Origin: DAOQAK01 sp043801235
GTDB taxonomy: Bacteria > Bacteroidota > Bacteroidia > Bacteroidales > CG2-30-32-10
Length of the DNA: 24,747 bases
Direction: 5' to 3'
Assembly: GCA_043801235.1 (NCBI GenBank)
Contig: JAZDMF010000377.1
Location: 1-24,747 of the forward strand
The position numbers and the translations under genes are program-made. The notes beneath the pieces are model-generated. The model was not told the origin of the DNA, searched no databases, and saw only the letters and a program-made list of their open reading frames with translations. Below are positions 1 to 7,605 of the stretch, piece after piece. Position 1 is the first letter of the stretch. The number at the start of each line of letters is the position of its first letter.

Positions 1-68
1 AGTAATCCTTGTTGTTCTGATGAACTCAACATATTGAATAGTTCTTTTATTTGTTGCGATACTTTCAT
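1..68 (-). CDS. 5' end of an unrecognised gene (partial)
   Basis: An ATG at 68-66 on the minus strand opens a frame that runs out of the window after 22 complete codons. The peptide starts MKVSQQIKELF and continues with a short polar stretch containing SSSEQQG, which looks helical and soluble. A perfect Bacteroidota -7 box (TACTTTTG) lies 24 nt upstream, which supports this start. The frame is open further upstream as far as a stop at 128-126, but no ATG occurs there. I do not recognise the family from so few residues. It could be a small DNA-binding or structural protein, but that is a guess. Confidence 0.45.
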   Translation of the reverse strand, partial: MKVSQQIKELFNMLSSSEQQGL

Positions 69-91
69 GCGGGTAGTGTAATTGAATACCA

Positions 92-99
92 CAAAAGTA
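92..99 (-). promoter_or_regulatory. Bacteroidota -7 promoter box for the gene at the left edge
   Basis: On the minus strand the sequence reads TACTTTTG, a perfect match to TAnnTTTG. It ends 23 bp before the ATG at 68, which leaves a short leader. No clear -33 TTTG is visible at the expected spacing. Confidence 0.4.
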
Positions 100-145
100 T
101 CATTTTTTCTATTATCTACCCTATATTAGAAAACAGCCAAAAAAA

Positions 146-1018
146 TTAATCCTCAAGCAAAATCTGGTTCACATTTTTCTCAATGTTCTCACATATTTTA
201 TCCACGGGTAAGTCGTTAGGATCATCGCCAAAAGGATCTTCAATTTCCACACCTATTTCATTAATTCCAAGCAGTATTAATGCAATTGCACCCACAGCGG
301 GAACAGAAAGCCAGTGAAATTTTTCGTAAAGCCCGAAAGGCAACCCGAGGAAATATATCATGATGAATAACTGCAGATGCGCCGGGTATGCAAAAGGTAC
401 AGGCGTATTGCGAATGCGCTCCATGCCACCCAGATTATCCACAAAAGCAGCCATTTCTTTATTCAGCCCTATAAATATAGTATTTGCGGGGTTTATGGCC
501 TGAAGTTCGGAAGCTTTCTTTTGCAAAAGTTTCATGATTGCGAGAGGAACATGTTTTGACTTAAAAACAATATCCCTGTATTCATCCCTGAGAACAGGAA
601 TATCCTCTCTTTTAACGCCATCGCGCAAATGCTCCTTGTACGCATAATTAAAAGCAGCAATGAGCTCGGCAAAATCTTTGCGTTTTTCCTTATCTTCATA
701 TGGAATAATATTATCGAGCATCAGGGCAACATTCCTGCATGAATTTGCCATGCCTCCAAGAAGTTTTCTTCCCTCCCAGTACCGGTCGTAGGAAGTATTT
801 GTTCTGAACACAAGCAGCAGGCCAAGTGCCAGTCCCACCACATTGTATATAACCATATCGATTTTTCTTTCCCCGGGAATAATATCAACATCATACAAAT
901 AGATCATCAGTGCAGCCCAGGCCATAAAAATGATCACACGCGGCAAAATGCCTTTGATTACAGAACCCTTCCACACAAATATGTGCAGGTACCATGCTTT
1001 GTTATCATATGCTATCAT
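146..1018 (-). CDS. Bestrophin family (UPF0187) anion channel-like membrane protein
   Basis: This 290-residue protein belongs to the bacterial bestrophin/YneE family, whose characterised members form homopentameric ion channels in the inner membrane. What shows this: hydrophobic segments at about residues 22-42 and 55-75; the family signature FRTNTSYDRYWEGR directly after the second one; a second hydrophobic pair at about 213-255; and the family's conserved acidic stretch EIEDPFGDDPNDLP near the C terminus. Length is normal for bacterial members. The gene stands alone, divergent from the thioesterase gene, with about 115 bp between them holding candidate promoters for both. The transported ion cannot be read from the sequence. 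Confidence 0.9.
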   Translation of the reverse strand: MIAYDNKAWYLHIFVWKGSVIKGILPRVIIFMAWAALMIYLYDVDIIPGERKIDMVIYNVVGLALGLLLVFRTNTSYDRYWEGRKLLGGMANSCRNVALMLDNIIPYEDKEKRKDFAELIAAFNYAYKEHLRDGVKREDIPVLRDEYRDIVFKSKHVPLAIMKLLQKKASELQAINPANTIFIGLNKEMAAFVDNLGGMERIRNTPVPFAYPAHLQLFIMIYFLGLPFGLYEKFHWLSVPAVGAIALILLGINEIGVEIEDPFGDDPNDLPVDKICENIEKNVNQILLED

Positions 1019-1042
1019 AGAAATATATTTTAAATCTCAGCA

Positions 1043-1050
1043 CGAAAATA
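1043..1050 (-). promoter_or_regulatory. Candidate -7 box for the bestrophin gene
   Basis: The minus strand reads TATTTTCG here, one mismatch from TAnnTTTG, 24 bp before the ATG. The -33 region is TTTC-like and weak. Confidence 0.3.
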
Positions 1051-1111
1051 AATATAAAAAAACATTCAGAAAAATCATGTTTTGAAAACCTGTTCATTTA
1101 ACAAAATTGAA

Positions 1112-1119
1112 TATTTTTG
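1112..1119 (+). promoter_or_regulatory. Bacteroidota -7 box that fixes the thioesterase start
   Basis: TATTTTTG matches TAnnTTTG exactly. It covers the in-frame TTG at 1117, so that TTG cannot be the start codon of a transcript made from this promoter. The ATG at 1135 is 15 bp downstream and is the likely start. No good -33 element is seen 19-21 bp upstream. Confidence 0.45.
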
Positions 1120-1134
1120 CCTAAAAGCAATGAA

Positions 1135-1614
1135 ATGCGTAAAATAAGCAATCCCTATAGAAAAATTCCTGGTTATAATTGCTTCGGATGCTCTCCTGAT
1201 AATCATGACGGGCTCAGGATGGAATTTTATGAAGACGGTGATGAAATTGTTTCGGAATGGGATCCATCGCATAAATTTCACGGTTATTTGAATATTCTGC
1301 ATGGTGGAATTCAATCTACCCTCATCGATGAAATTGCCTGCTGGGTAGTGCTTATTAAACTGAAAACGGGGGGTGTAACTGCAAGACTGGATGTTCACCT
1401 GAAGAAACCGGTAATCGCCGATAAAGGCAAAATTACTTTAAGGGCGAAATTGGTTGAAGTGAAAAGAAAACTGGCCGAAGTATCGGTTAAACTTATAGGG
1501 TATAACGGCAATGTCTGCGCTACAGCTACTGTATGGTATTTCATATATCCACTTGAAGAAGCTGTGAGATCGCTGAATTATCCGGTCGATTATTCTGAAT
1601 TTTTAAATGATTAG
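1135..1614 (+). CDS. PaaI-like hotdog-fold thioesterase
   Basis: A 159-residue single-domain hotdog protein, most likely a cytoplasmic acyl-CoA or acyl-ACP thioesterase. It has a short cysteine-containing entry motif (CFGCSPDNHDGLRM, about residues 16-29), which in this family precedes the first strand. The hotdog signature LHGGIQSTLIDE follows at about residues 55-66, with HGG and the acidic residues expected for catalysis, and then alternating strands with VTARLDVHLKKP. I chose the ATG at 1135 over the in-frame TTG at 1117 because the TTG lies in a perfect -7 box. The stop is 2 nt before the next gene, so the two are almost certainly one transcript. The acyl substrate is unknown. A link to the MqnA half of the next gene is possible but rests only on position. 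Confidence 0.85.
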   Translation: MRKISNPYRKIPGYNCFGCSPDNHDGLRMEFYEDGDEIVSEWDPSHKFHGYLNILHGGIQSTLIDEIACWVVLIKLKTGGVTARLDVHLKKPVIADKGKITLRAKLVEVKRKLAEVSVKLIGYNGNVCATATVWYFIYPLEEAVRSLNYPVDYSEFLND

Positions 1615-1616
1615 AG

Positions 1617-3167
1617 ATGGCTCTTTTTAAAAACTTCTCTGTTGGTATTGATACATACAAAGAAGCTCACAGGCTTATTGTAAAGCATAAGTTGTGGTGG
1701 TATGTAATTGTTCCGGGCATAATAAACATTGTTCTTTTTGCATCTGTTCTCATTCTTGGTGTTCACACTTCAAGAAAAACCATCGATTGGCTGTTCGATC
1801 TTCTTGGAATTACCGGCAATGAAGAAGGTTTCCTGCATTATCTTTATTCCGTGCTGACATTTGTACTGAGGCTGATCATACAGATTATTTTCATTCTCGT
1901 TTACATGTCAATATACAAATATCTTGTACTGATTATCATGTCGCCGCTGCTTGCAGTTCTGGCTGATAAAACAAGCAGGCTGATTACAGGCAGGAAAGTC
2001 CCTTATACTTTTCGTCAGCTCATGAAAGATGTTTGGCGCGGTATGTTGCTTGTATTCCGGAATATTTTCATTGAAATTTTCTTCATAGTTGTTTGTTTTT
2101 TTATCGGGTATATTCCGGTAATTAAATTTGCCTGTCCTGTTTTCCTTTTCCTTCTCTCCATGTACTTTTACGGTTTTTCCATGATCTATTTTTCGAACGA
2201 ATGCTACCGGCTGAAAATAAACCAGAGTGTTCGCTTTGTAAGAAGGAACAACGGCTTTGCTATTGCCAACGGATTAATTTTTTACGGAATGCTGATCGTT
2301 CCGGTTATTGGAATTCTTGCCGCACCGGCATATGCAGTGGTTGCTGCGACCATCGGTGTAAATAAAATAATGAAGCAGGAGGAAGAACAAAACAAAAAAG
2401 CAACTGCATCATCACAAAAAAACATCCGCATCTCTGCCGTTTCATATCTTAACACTCTTCCTTTTGTTTACGGGCTGAAATATTCCGGCCTGCTTGAAAA
2501 TTATGACCTGAAGCTGGATGTTCCCTCAATGTGCGCAAAAAAATTCGAAGAAGGAGAAGCCGATATTGCATTAGTTCCTTCGGGTGCCTTACCTCAGCTG
2601 AAAAATTACAGGCTCATTCCTGATTTTTGCATTGGAAGCAACGGAAATGTAAAGACTGTTCTTCTCCTGACGCAGGTTCCGTTAATTGATATACGCAGAA
2701 TTTATCTTGATCAGCATTCATTAACATCAGTCCATCTGATAAAAATCCTTGCCCTGAATTTCTGGAAAATTTACCCGGAATGGATAAGTCCTGATGACGC
2801 CTCTCAAAATAATATGACACAGATGGAAAGCATTGTGGCTATTGGCGATAAAACATTCCTGATGGCAGAGAATTTCAAACATGTGTACGACCTGTCTGAT
2901 GAGTGGTTTAAGTTTACCGGACTTCCTTTTGTTTTTGCCTGCTGGATTGCTCGCGAAGACCTGCCGGCTGAATCCCTGTTGCCGTTCATAAATTCATTGA
3001 AATGGGGGCTTTCTCATAAGAATGAAGCCATCGAAACCCTCTTTCATCCCTCTGAATTTCCCGGTATCGGCATTCATGAGTATCTGAATAAAAATATCGA
3101 TTTCAATTTTGATGATCAGAAACACAAAGCACTTTGCCTTTTCCTTGAATACATTAGAAATATATAA
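1617..3167 (+). CDS. mqnA: EI24/CysZ-like membrane protein fused to chorismate dehydratase MqnA
   Basis: One uninterrupted 516-codon frame holds two proteins that are normally separate. Residues 1 to about 250 match the EI24 (CysZ-like) family: a start of the form MALFKNFSVGIDTYKEA, a KHKLWWYVIVPGIIN motif, and hydrophobic blocks at about 27-49, 70-115, 145-195 and 212-248. A polar linker (KQEEEQNKKATASSQKN) leads to residues of about 270-516, which match MqnA. MqnA is the periplasmic-binding-protein-fold enzyme that converts chorismate to 3-enolpyruvylbenzoate, the first step of futalosine-route menaquinone synthesis. Its family stretches are visible: ISAVSYLNTLPFVYGL, a D-PS-CA segment, ADIALVPSGALP, CIGSNGNVKTVLL and LDQHSLTSV. 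Met252, at the join, could start a separate 265-residue MqnA. The fusion is seen directly; whether it is made as one chain is inference. Confidence 0.85.
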   Translation: MALFKNFSVGIDTYKEAHRLIVKHKLWWYVIVPGIINIVLFASVLILGVHTSRKTIDWLFDLLGITGNEEGFLHYLYSVLTFVLRLIIQIIFILVYMSIYKYLVLIIMSPLLAVLADKTSRLITGRKVPYTFRQLMKDVWRGMLLVFRNIFIEIFFIVVCFFIGYIPVIKFACPVFLFLLSMYFYGFSMIYFSNECYRLKINQSVRFVRRNNGFAIANGLIFYGMLIVPVIGILAAPAYAVVAATIGVNKIMKQEEEQNKKATASSQKNIRISAVSYLNTLPFVYGLKYSGLLENYDLKLDVPSMCAKKFEEGEADIALVPSGALPQLKNYRLIPDFCIGSNGNVKTVLLLTQVPLIDIRRIYLDQHSLTSVHLIKILALNFWKIYPEWISPDDASQNNMTQMESIVAIGDKTFLMAENFKHVYDLSDEWFKFTGLPFVFACWIAREDLPAESLLPFINSLKWGLSHKNEAIETLFHPSEFPGIGIHEYLNKNIDFNFDDQKHKALCLFLEYIRNI

Positions 3168-3203
3168 GCGTTCCGGGTTCATTCAAAAATTTTATTAAAG
3201 TAA

Positions 3204-3236
3204 TTTGAAAAAATTGACAGATAATTTTTATTTTAG
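3204..3236 (+). promoter_or_regulatory. Candidate promoter for the TPR/PD40 gene
   Basis: TTTG at 3204-3207, a 21-bp spacer, and TATTTTAG at 3229-3236 (two mismatches from TAnnTTTG). The ATG is 23 bp further on. The spacing fits the Bacteroidota sigma factor, but the -7 box is imperfect. Confidence 0.4.
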
Positions 3237-3259
3237 CAACATATTCCAACGTAGATCCT

Positions 3260-4963
3260 ATGAAAAAAAGCTTGATCATTTTACTGCTTACAGCATTTGT
3301 AATTGCTTCGTACAGTTCATCTGAAGCATCGGCCGTTTCAAAATATTCAGAAGCGCAGTCACCTTTGGGGAAAAAGAAATTATTTAAAAGGATGAAAGCC
3401 TATTTCCGGTACAGGGATGCCGATTACAATGGAGCCCTGAGAATTTACAGGGAAATTTACGAAAACAATACTTCCGATGCAAAGATTTGTTACCTGATGG
3501 GCAAATGCCATGTTCAGCTACAGAATATGGACGAGGCTATTTCTTTTCTCAGTAAAGCAAAAAAACTCGATCCCGATGTTGCCAAAGATCTGCATTTTCT
3601 GTTCGGCGAAGCATACCAGTATCTTGGAAACCTCGACAGCGCCATTATTGAATACAGCGCATACAAATCATCATTAAAGGGGGGGCAGCTGAAAAATAAT
3701 CCCGTTGTTGAAGTTCTTTCACAAACCGAAACAGCAAAAAACCTGATGGAGCATCCGGTAAATGTTACAATAAAAAACCTCGGACTGGATATCAATTCAG
3801 AATTCGACGATGGGATGCCTTCCATTACTGCTGACGGTAAAACACTGATTTTAACTTCCCGCAGGCCCGATACCAAGGGCGGCGGTATTGATCCCAACAC
3901 TGGCCAGTATTACGATGATATTTATCTCGCTACCTGGAACGATGAGAAAAACAAATGGAATGAAGCAGAGGACGTAGAAGGTGATTTAAACACTACAGGC
4001 CATGACGCATGCCTTAGTATTTCTCCTGACGGCAGTACTATTTACGTTTACCGCAACATACCCAAGATCACAGGCAGCGGCGATATTTTTTACTCAACCA
4101 AGCGCCCCGACGGCAAATGGACAAACCCCAAAAGCATTGCAAAACCTTTAAACAGCAGCTTTTTCGAAAGTTCTGCATGTATCGCTCCCGATGGCAGCGC
4201 AATGTATTTTGTAAGCGAACGTAACGGCAGCCTTGGAAATGCCGATATCTGGAGAAGCAAGAAACTCGGAAAAAATGTATGGGAAAAACCGGTAAACCTC
4301 GGACCTGTTGTTAATACGGAAGATGACGAACTCGGCGTTTTCATACATCCCGACGGAAAAACATTGTTCTTCACTTCAAAAGGACATGGCAGCATGGGAG
4401 GCTACGATGTTTTCATGACACAAATGAAAGCCGATTCCTCATGGACCGATCCCGTAAACCTCGGTTATCCTATCAACTCGACAAAAGACGATATTTATTT
4501 TGTGATGACCGCCGACGGCAAGAAAGCATATGTTGCAAGCCGCAAGGACAACGGTTACGGCGGCGCCGATCTGTATGAAATTGACATGACCAAATACACC
4601 TTCCCTATTAAAATCCAGGGGCAGGAAGCTACCACTGTGGAAACAGATCTCTCAATACTTAAAGGAAGTGTGATAGAATCAAGCGCTGCCCAGCAGCTGG
4701 AAGCCGAAATTATTATTAAGGATGTGACCAGCGGAAAGGAAACAAAACTGATGTCCGATGAAAACGGCGATTTTTTCGTGACATTGGCAGGCGGCAAGGA
4801 ATATGAAATTACCGTTGACAAAGCAGGCTATAAAAAATACGACGAAAAAGTTACACTCCCTTTCGATAAGGACAAAACCTACACTCTTGTAAAACTTATC
4901 GTTCTCGAAAAACTGACTGAAGAAAAGAAAGAAGAGGAGAAAAAAGAGGACGAGAAGAAATAA
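3260..4963 (+). CDS. TPR / PD40 beta-propeller / carboxypeptidase-regulatory-like envelope protein (PorE-like, no OmpA domain)
   Basis: A 567-residue exported protein. It has a signal peptide (about 1-25, MKKSLIILLLTAF then ASA), TPR helices at about 45-150 (FRYRDADYNGALRIYREIYE, then AISFLSKAKKLDP), and a PD40/TolB-type beta-propeller at about 170-445. The propeller repeats the D-G-x-x-L/I-x-F/V-x-S-x-R/K pattern, for example PDGKTLFFTSKGHGSMGGYD. A beta-sandwich resembling the carboxypeptidase regulatory domain follows at about 465-552 (ENGDFFVTLAGGKEYEITVD). This domain order is that of PorE, the T9SS outer-membrane/peptidoglycan protein, but PorE-type proteins continue into a C-terminal OmpA domain. 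Here the chain ends in a Lys/Glu-rich tail instead. It has its own promoter-like sequence. A periplasmic scaffold or binding role is plausible; a T9SS role is inference from architecture. Confidence 0.8.
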   Translation: MKKSLIILLLTAFVIASYSSSEASAVSKYSEAQSPLGKKKLFKRMKAYFRYRDADYNGALRIYREIYENNTSDAKICYLMGKCHVQLQNMDEAISFLSKAKKLDPDVAKDLHFLFGEAYQYLGNLDSAIIEYSAYKSSLKGGQLKNNPVVEVLSQTETAKNLMEHPVNVTIKNLGLDINSEFDDGMPSITADGKTLILTSRRPDTKGGGIDPNTGQYYDDIYLATWNDEKNKWNEAEDVEGDLNTTGHDACLSISPDGSTIYVYRNIPKITGSGDIFYSTKRPDGKWTNPKSIAKPLNSSFFESSACIAPDGSAMYFVSERNGSLGNADIWRSKKLGKNVWEKPVNLGPVVNTEDDELGVFIHPDGKTLFFTSKGHGSMGGYDVFMTQMKADSSWTDPVNLGYPINSTKDDIYFVMTADGKKAYVASRKDNGYGGADLYEIDMTKYTFPIKIQGQEATTVETDLSILKGSVIESSAAQQLEAEIIIKDVTSGKETKLMSDENGDFFVTLAGGKEYEITVDKAGYKKYDEKVTLPFDKDKTYTLVKLIVLEKLTEEKKEEEKKEDEKK

Positions 4964-5218
4964 ACAGGATATTTCTATTACAAACTTTTTTTTATGCCGT
5001 AACCGTTCACAATTTTCGTTTCATTGACACATCGAAGTACTAACAGTAACGAAACTGCGAACTGTGAAATTCGTAAGTTCGTACAAAATCTTCTTACAGG
5101 CATGCAGGTGAGTTCTTCGCTGTGATTGATATTGAATGTCAACTTATGCCAGTTTGAAGTATATTTCCAGGCTGTCATGATTTAAAATCAAAAAAAAGTA
5201 TTGCTTCATTTAAAAAAT
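4964..5218. other. 255-bp intergenic stretch without a convincing gene
   Basis: The stretch contains loosely related inverted arms (TTCACAATTTTCGTTT near 5008 and AACGAAA...TGTGAA near 5049-5069) but no clear terminator. A 66-codon frame on the minus strand has no recognisable features and an unremarkable composition, so I do not call it. The downstream gene must be transcribed from somewhere in here, but no good -33/-7 pair is visible. Confidence 0.4.
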
Positions 5219-6343
5219 ATGAAAAAATATTTTATCAGCTTTTTAGTATCCATTTTGACAATTCATTTATGCAATAAAGTATTTTCACAGGGTCCATGGG
5301 GTATGCCATTGCAAATTGCATACAGCACAAACGGGATAACTTTCACCAACAACCATGTTTTTCAGGATTCGTCCGGAGTTCCAAGCATAACAAGGGATAC
5401 CAACGGAATTCTGGCATGCGCTTTTCAATGGTTTCCAGCACCTGTGAACGGGCCGCATTGGGACAGCGTTGCCGTTAAATTTTCTTATGACAACGGTTAT
5501 ACATGGACAAACCCAACCCAATGTGTTTTTTCAGGAATGCCTGCCAATTATAAAAGACCTTTTGATCCGGCAATTGTTTGTACAGATAATGGACAATACA
5601 GGCTTTATTTTTCTTGTGGCCCTATAGGAACTATGTCACTGGATACAAGTGTGAATACTTATTCTGCCGTTTCAGATGACGGCATTCATTACAATTTTGA
5701 GCAAGGTGCGCGGTTTGATGATTCACTTGGACCTGTTATTGACCCGTGCATAGTTAAGTTTAATGGCATCTGGCACTACTCAGCGCCCATTGGCGCCCCG
5801 GTTGAAGGTGCCTTTCATTGCACATCTTTGAATGGCATCAATTTCATAAAACTTTCAAATATTCCTTCAGATTCTTTCCATGTATGGGGCGGGAATATGT
5901 GCGATAACGGTTCTGATATTCGTTTTTATGGAAGTACCACAACTTCTGCCATCTGCTATAGCTCAACCCCTGATGGAAATTCATGGGCTTCTTACATTAA
6001 CACCAATGTGAACGGAGGAGACCCTGCTGTGTACAAAGTTGATACGGGAAGTTATATTATTATTTATGTTGGCCCGCCTTATTCGGGTATTTCCGAAACC
6101 AGCTTACCAGGATTTACCTTGTATCCCAATCCTACTTCAGGTAAAATTTCTGTAGCAACAACTGAAAACGGCTCTAATACAATTGAAATTTCCAATGTGT
6201 TCGGGAAAAATATTTTTTCTGCACCTGTTTTTAATCAACAGCTATCAAACGAAATTGACCTGACCGGATTTCCATCAGGAATTTATTTAGTAAAAATTTA
6301 TGTCGGAAGGAAGATCTATACAGAAAAAATTGTATTGCAATAA
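5219..6343 (+). CDS. Secreted five-bladed beta-propeller-like protein with T9SS sorting domain
   Basis: I start the gene at the ATG at 5219, which gives a good signal peptide (MKKYFISFLVSILTIHL, ending about VFSQ). An upstream in-frame TTG at 5201 only adds six residues. The mature part, about residues 26-295, repeats sialidase/GH43-like propeller features: PSITRDTNGIL, KFSYDNGYTWTNP (an Asp-box-like S-x-D-x-G-x-T-W), FDPAIVCTDNGQYRLYFSC, SDDGIHYNFE, and DPCIVKFNGIWHYSA. The last 75 or so residues are a type A T9SS C-terminal domain (LYPNPTSGKISV, then LTGFPSGIYLVKIYV and a short basic/hydrophobic end). The protein is therefore likely cell-surface or secreted. A glycoside-binding or glycosidase role fits the fold, but the catalytic acid set cannot be assigned by eye. 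Confidence 0.8.
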   Translation: MKKYFISFLVSILTIHLCNKVFSQGPWGMPLQIAYSTNGITFTNNHVFQDSSGVPSITRDTNGILACAFQWFPAPVNGPHWDSVAVKFSYDNGYTWTNPTQCVFSGMPANYKRPFDPAIVCTDNGQYRLYFSCGPIGTMSLDTSVNTYSAVSDDGIHYNFEQGARFDDSLGPVIDPCIVKFNGIWHYSAPIGAPVEGAFHCTSLNGINFIKLSNIPSDSFHVWGGNMCDNGSDIRFYGSTTTSAICYSSTPDGNSWASYINTNVNGGDPAVYKVDTGSYIIIYVGPPYSGISETSLPGFTLYPNPTSGKISVATTENGSNTIEISNVFGKNIFSAPVFNQQLSNEIDLTGFPSGIYLVKIYVGRKIYTEKIVLQ

Positions 6344-6369
6344 CAGCTTTTACTTAAATCCACTCAAAA

Positions 6370-6693
6370 ATGAAGCTCACAGTCATCGCCGGTTATGGCT
6401 CGGAGGTGAAAGAAATTTCACAATATGCTACCGTTCGTGAAATCACAGATACCATGAATTCCATTAACTGGAAAGACTTTCACCAGGTGGTGCTTACAAA
6501 AGATAAAAATAACTGGATAGAAGTTGGCGGAAACATAACTGATGACGGGCTTTCAGTAGTTTATGCTGAAGACAAAACTCAATATATTATTGTCGATCCG
6601 CCGACAACTGTTGAGCAGATGACCGCCATTCTTCTTTCATATCATGCTGGAGACGGCAGGTTCAAAACAGAAAATAAATTTGAGAGGGAATAA
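6370..6693 (+). CDS. Small Imm1-like protein, function unknown
   Basis: A 107-residue soluble protein without a signal peptide. It begins MKLTVIAGYGSEVKEI, continues with a helix (VREITDTMNSINW), and then strands (FHQVVLTKD, NWIEVGGNI, GLSVVYAED). This order, with a W-x-x-V-V-L / L-x-V-G-G / L-S-Y-x pattern, resembles the Imm1 family of immunity proteins, which neutralise polymorphic toxins. No toxin gene is next to it: its neighbours are a T9SS cargo 27 nt upstream and the convergent HTH-KdsC gene 28 nt downstream. It may be cotranscribed with the upstream gene. The Imm1 assignment is tentative; conserved Bacteroidota hypothetical protein is the safe description. Confidence 0.6.
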   Translation: MKLTVIAGYGSEVKEISQYATVREITDTMNSINWKDFHQVVLTKDKNNWIEVGGNITDDGLSVVYAEDKTQYIIVDPPTTVEQMTAILLSYHAGDGRFKTENKFERE

Positions 6694-6721
6694 ACCTGTA
6701 ATAAATTTACACCAGAATCCA

Positions 6722-7420
6722 TCAGCGAATATCCATCAGATATTTTTCCACAAACTCCCTCACACATCCCTCTCCGCCTTTTTTTGAAAGGACAATATTC
6801 ACAGCTTCCTTCACAAGAGAAACAGCATCGGCAGGGCAAGACGATAAACCCACTTTTTCAATTACGGGAAGATCGTTCACATCATCGCCAACATAAGCAA
6901 CATTTTCAAATCCAATGTTAAGTTCTTTGCACCAGCCTTCCAGCACTTCAGCTTTCTTCCATGTACCAATATATACTTTCTGAACACCTAAAAGCTTCGC
7001 ACGTTTTTCAATGATTTTACTGTTTATTCCTGAACTGATAAAACCTACCTGCTTTCCTGCTGAAGTGAGTGCAATGATAGCCAACCCGTCTTTGGTATTG
7101 AATTTTTTAAACTCATCACCGCTTTCGGTAAAGTACATTCCTCCATCAGTCAGTACTCCGTCAATATCGAGTGCGAGGAATTTAAAATCAAAACTTTTCA
7201 GTGTATAATAATTTTTTTCAAGATTGTCGGCAATCAGCCTGTCAATCGGATAATTCAGCGCTTCGGCCAGAAGTATCATTTGCTGAAGGTCGGGTTCAAG
7301 CGCCCCGTTTTCAATTGTTTTTAGCGAATCAATAGTGATGCTGCACATCAGGGCAAGCTGCTTGTGCGACATCTGCTGCTGTTCCCTGAGGAACTTTATG
7401 TTTTTTCCGATGAAAGTCAT
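6722..7420 (-). CDS. Helix-turn-helix (XRE-type) domain fused to a KdsC-like HAD phosphatase
   Basis: A 232-residue two-domain protein. Residues 1-70 form an XRE/Cro-type helix-turn-helix (FLREQQQMSHKQLALMCSI, then TIENGALEPDLQQMILLAEAL). Residues of about 76-230 are a HAD type III phosphatase of the KdsC class, which removes phosphate from Kdo-8-phosphate in lipopolysaccharide synthesis. Visible motifs: nucleophile motif DIDGVLTDGG (Asp85 and Asp87), motif II FISSG (Ser130), lysine at 155-156 (TWKKAEV), acidic motif GDDVNDLP (Asp179, Asp180, Asp183), and the KdsC-type end CPADAVSLVKEA with GGEGCVREF. KdsC itself has no DNA-binding domain. The gene lies 185 bp downstream of the DAHP synthase gene on the same strand. 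Substrate could be a 3-deoxy-ulosonate phosphate or another phosphosugar; the domain could act as a regulator sensing that ligand. Confidence 0.85.
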   Translation of the reverse strand: MTFIGKNIKFLREQQQMSHKQLALMCSITIDSLKTIENGALEPDLQQMILLAEALNYPIDRLIADNLEKNYYTLKSFDFKFLALDIDGVLTDGGMYFTESGDEFKKFNTKDGLAIIALTSAGKQVGFISSGINSKIIEKRAKLLGVQKVYIGTWKKAEVLEGWCKELNIGFENVAYVGDDVNDLPVIEKVGLSSCPADAVSLVKEAVNIVLSKKGGEGCVREFVEKYLMDIR

Positions 7421-7436
7421 ATAAAAAAAATTATAT

Positions 7437-7468
7437 CAAATTGAAAATAGCAAATAGTAAATAGCAAA
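7437..7468 (-). promoter_or_regulatory. Candidate promoter for the HTH-KdsC gene
   Basis: On the minus strand: TTTG (7468-7465), a 20-bp spacer, and TCAATTTG (7444-7437), one mismatch from TAnnTTTG, 16 bp before the ATG. The surrounding DNA repeats TATTTGC/TATTTAC, so the match could be chance. If real, the gene has its own promoter besides any read-through from the two genes upstream. Confidence 0.3.
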
Positions 7469-7534
7469 TATTAGATTTTTTCTGTGACCCACTCAATATT
7501 CTGAAAATTTAAATCACTGAATGAAATACCAATC

Positions 7535-7596
7535 AATCTTATCAACTTGTTCACTTGCCATCTTGACAACTTATCAACTTGTAATCTTGTCAACTT
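7535..7596. repeat. Short degenerate tandem repeat (ATCTTGTCAACTT units)
   Basis: Copies of ATCTTATCAACTTG, ATCTTGACAACTT, ATCAACTTG and ATCTTGTCAACTT follow one another in the gap between the DAHP synthase and HTH-KdsC genes. Unit length varies, so this is a decayed tandem array rather than a precise satellite. Confidence 0.6.
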
Positions 7597-7605
7597 AAAT
7601 GAATA

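Noticed and set aside
1117..1134. TTG start for the thioesterase
   Set aside because: The TTG is part of an exact -7 box, and the ATG at 1135 gives the usual family length.
4978..5178. 66-codon minus-strand frame between the PD40 gene and the propeller T9SS gene
   Set aside because: No recognisable motif, no ribosome-binding or promoter sequence, and the DNA contains simple inverted CAGTTCGCAGTTTCG-type stretches typical of noncoding gaps.
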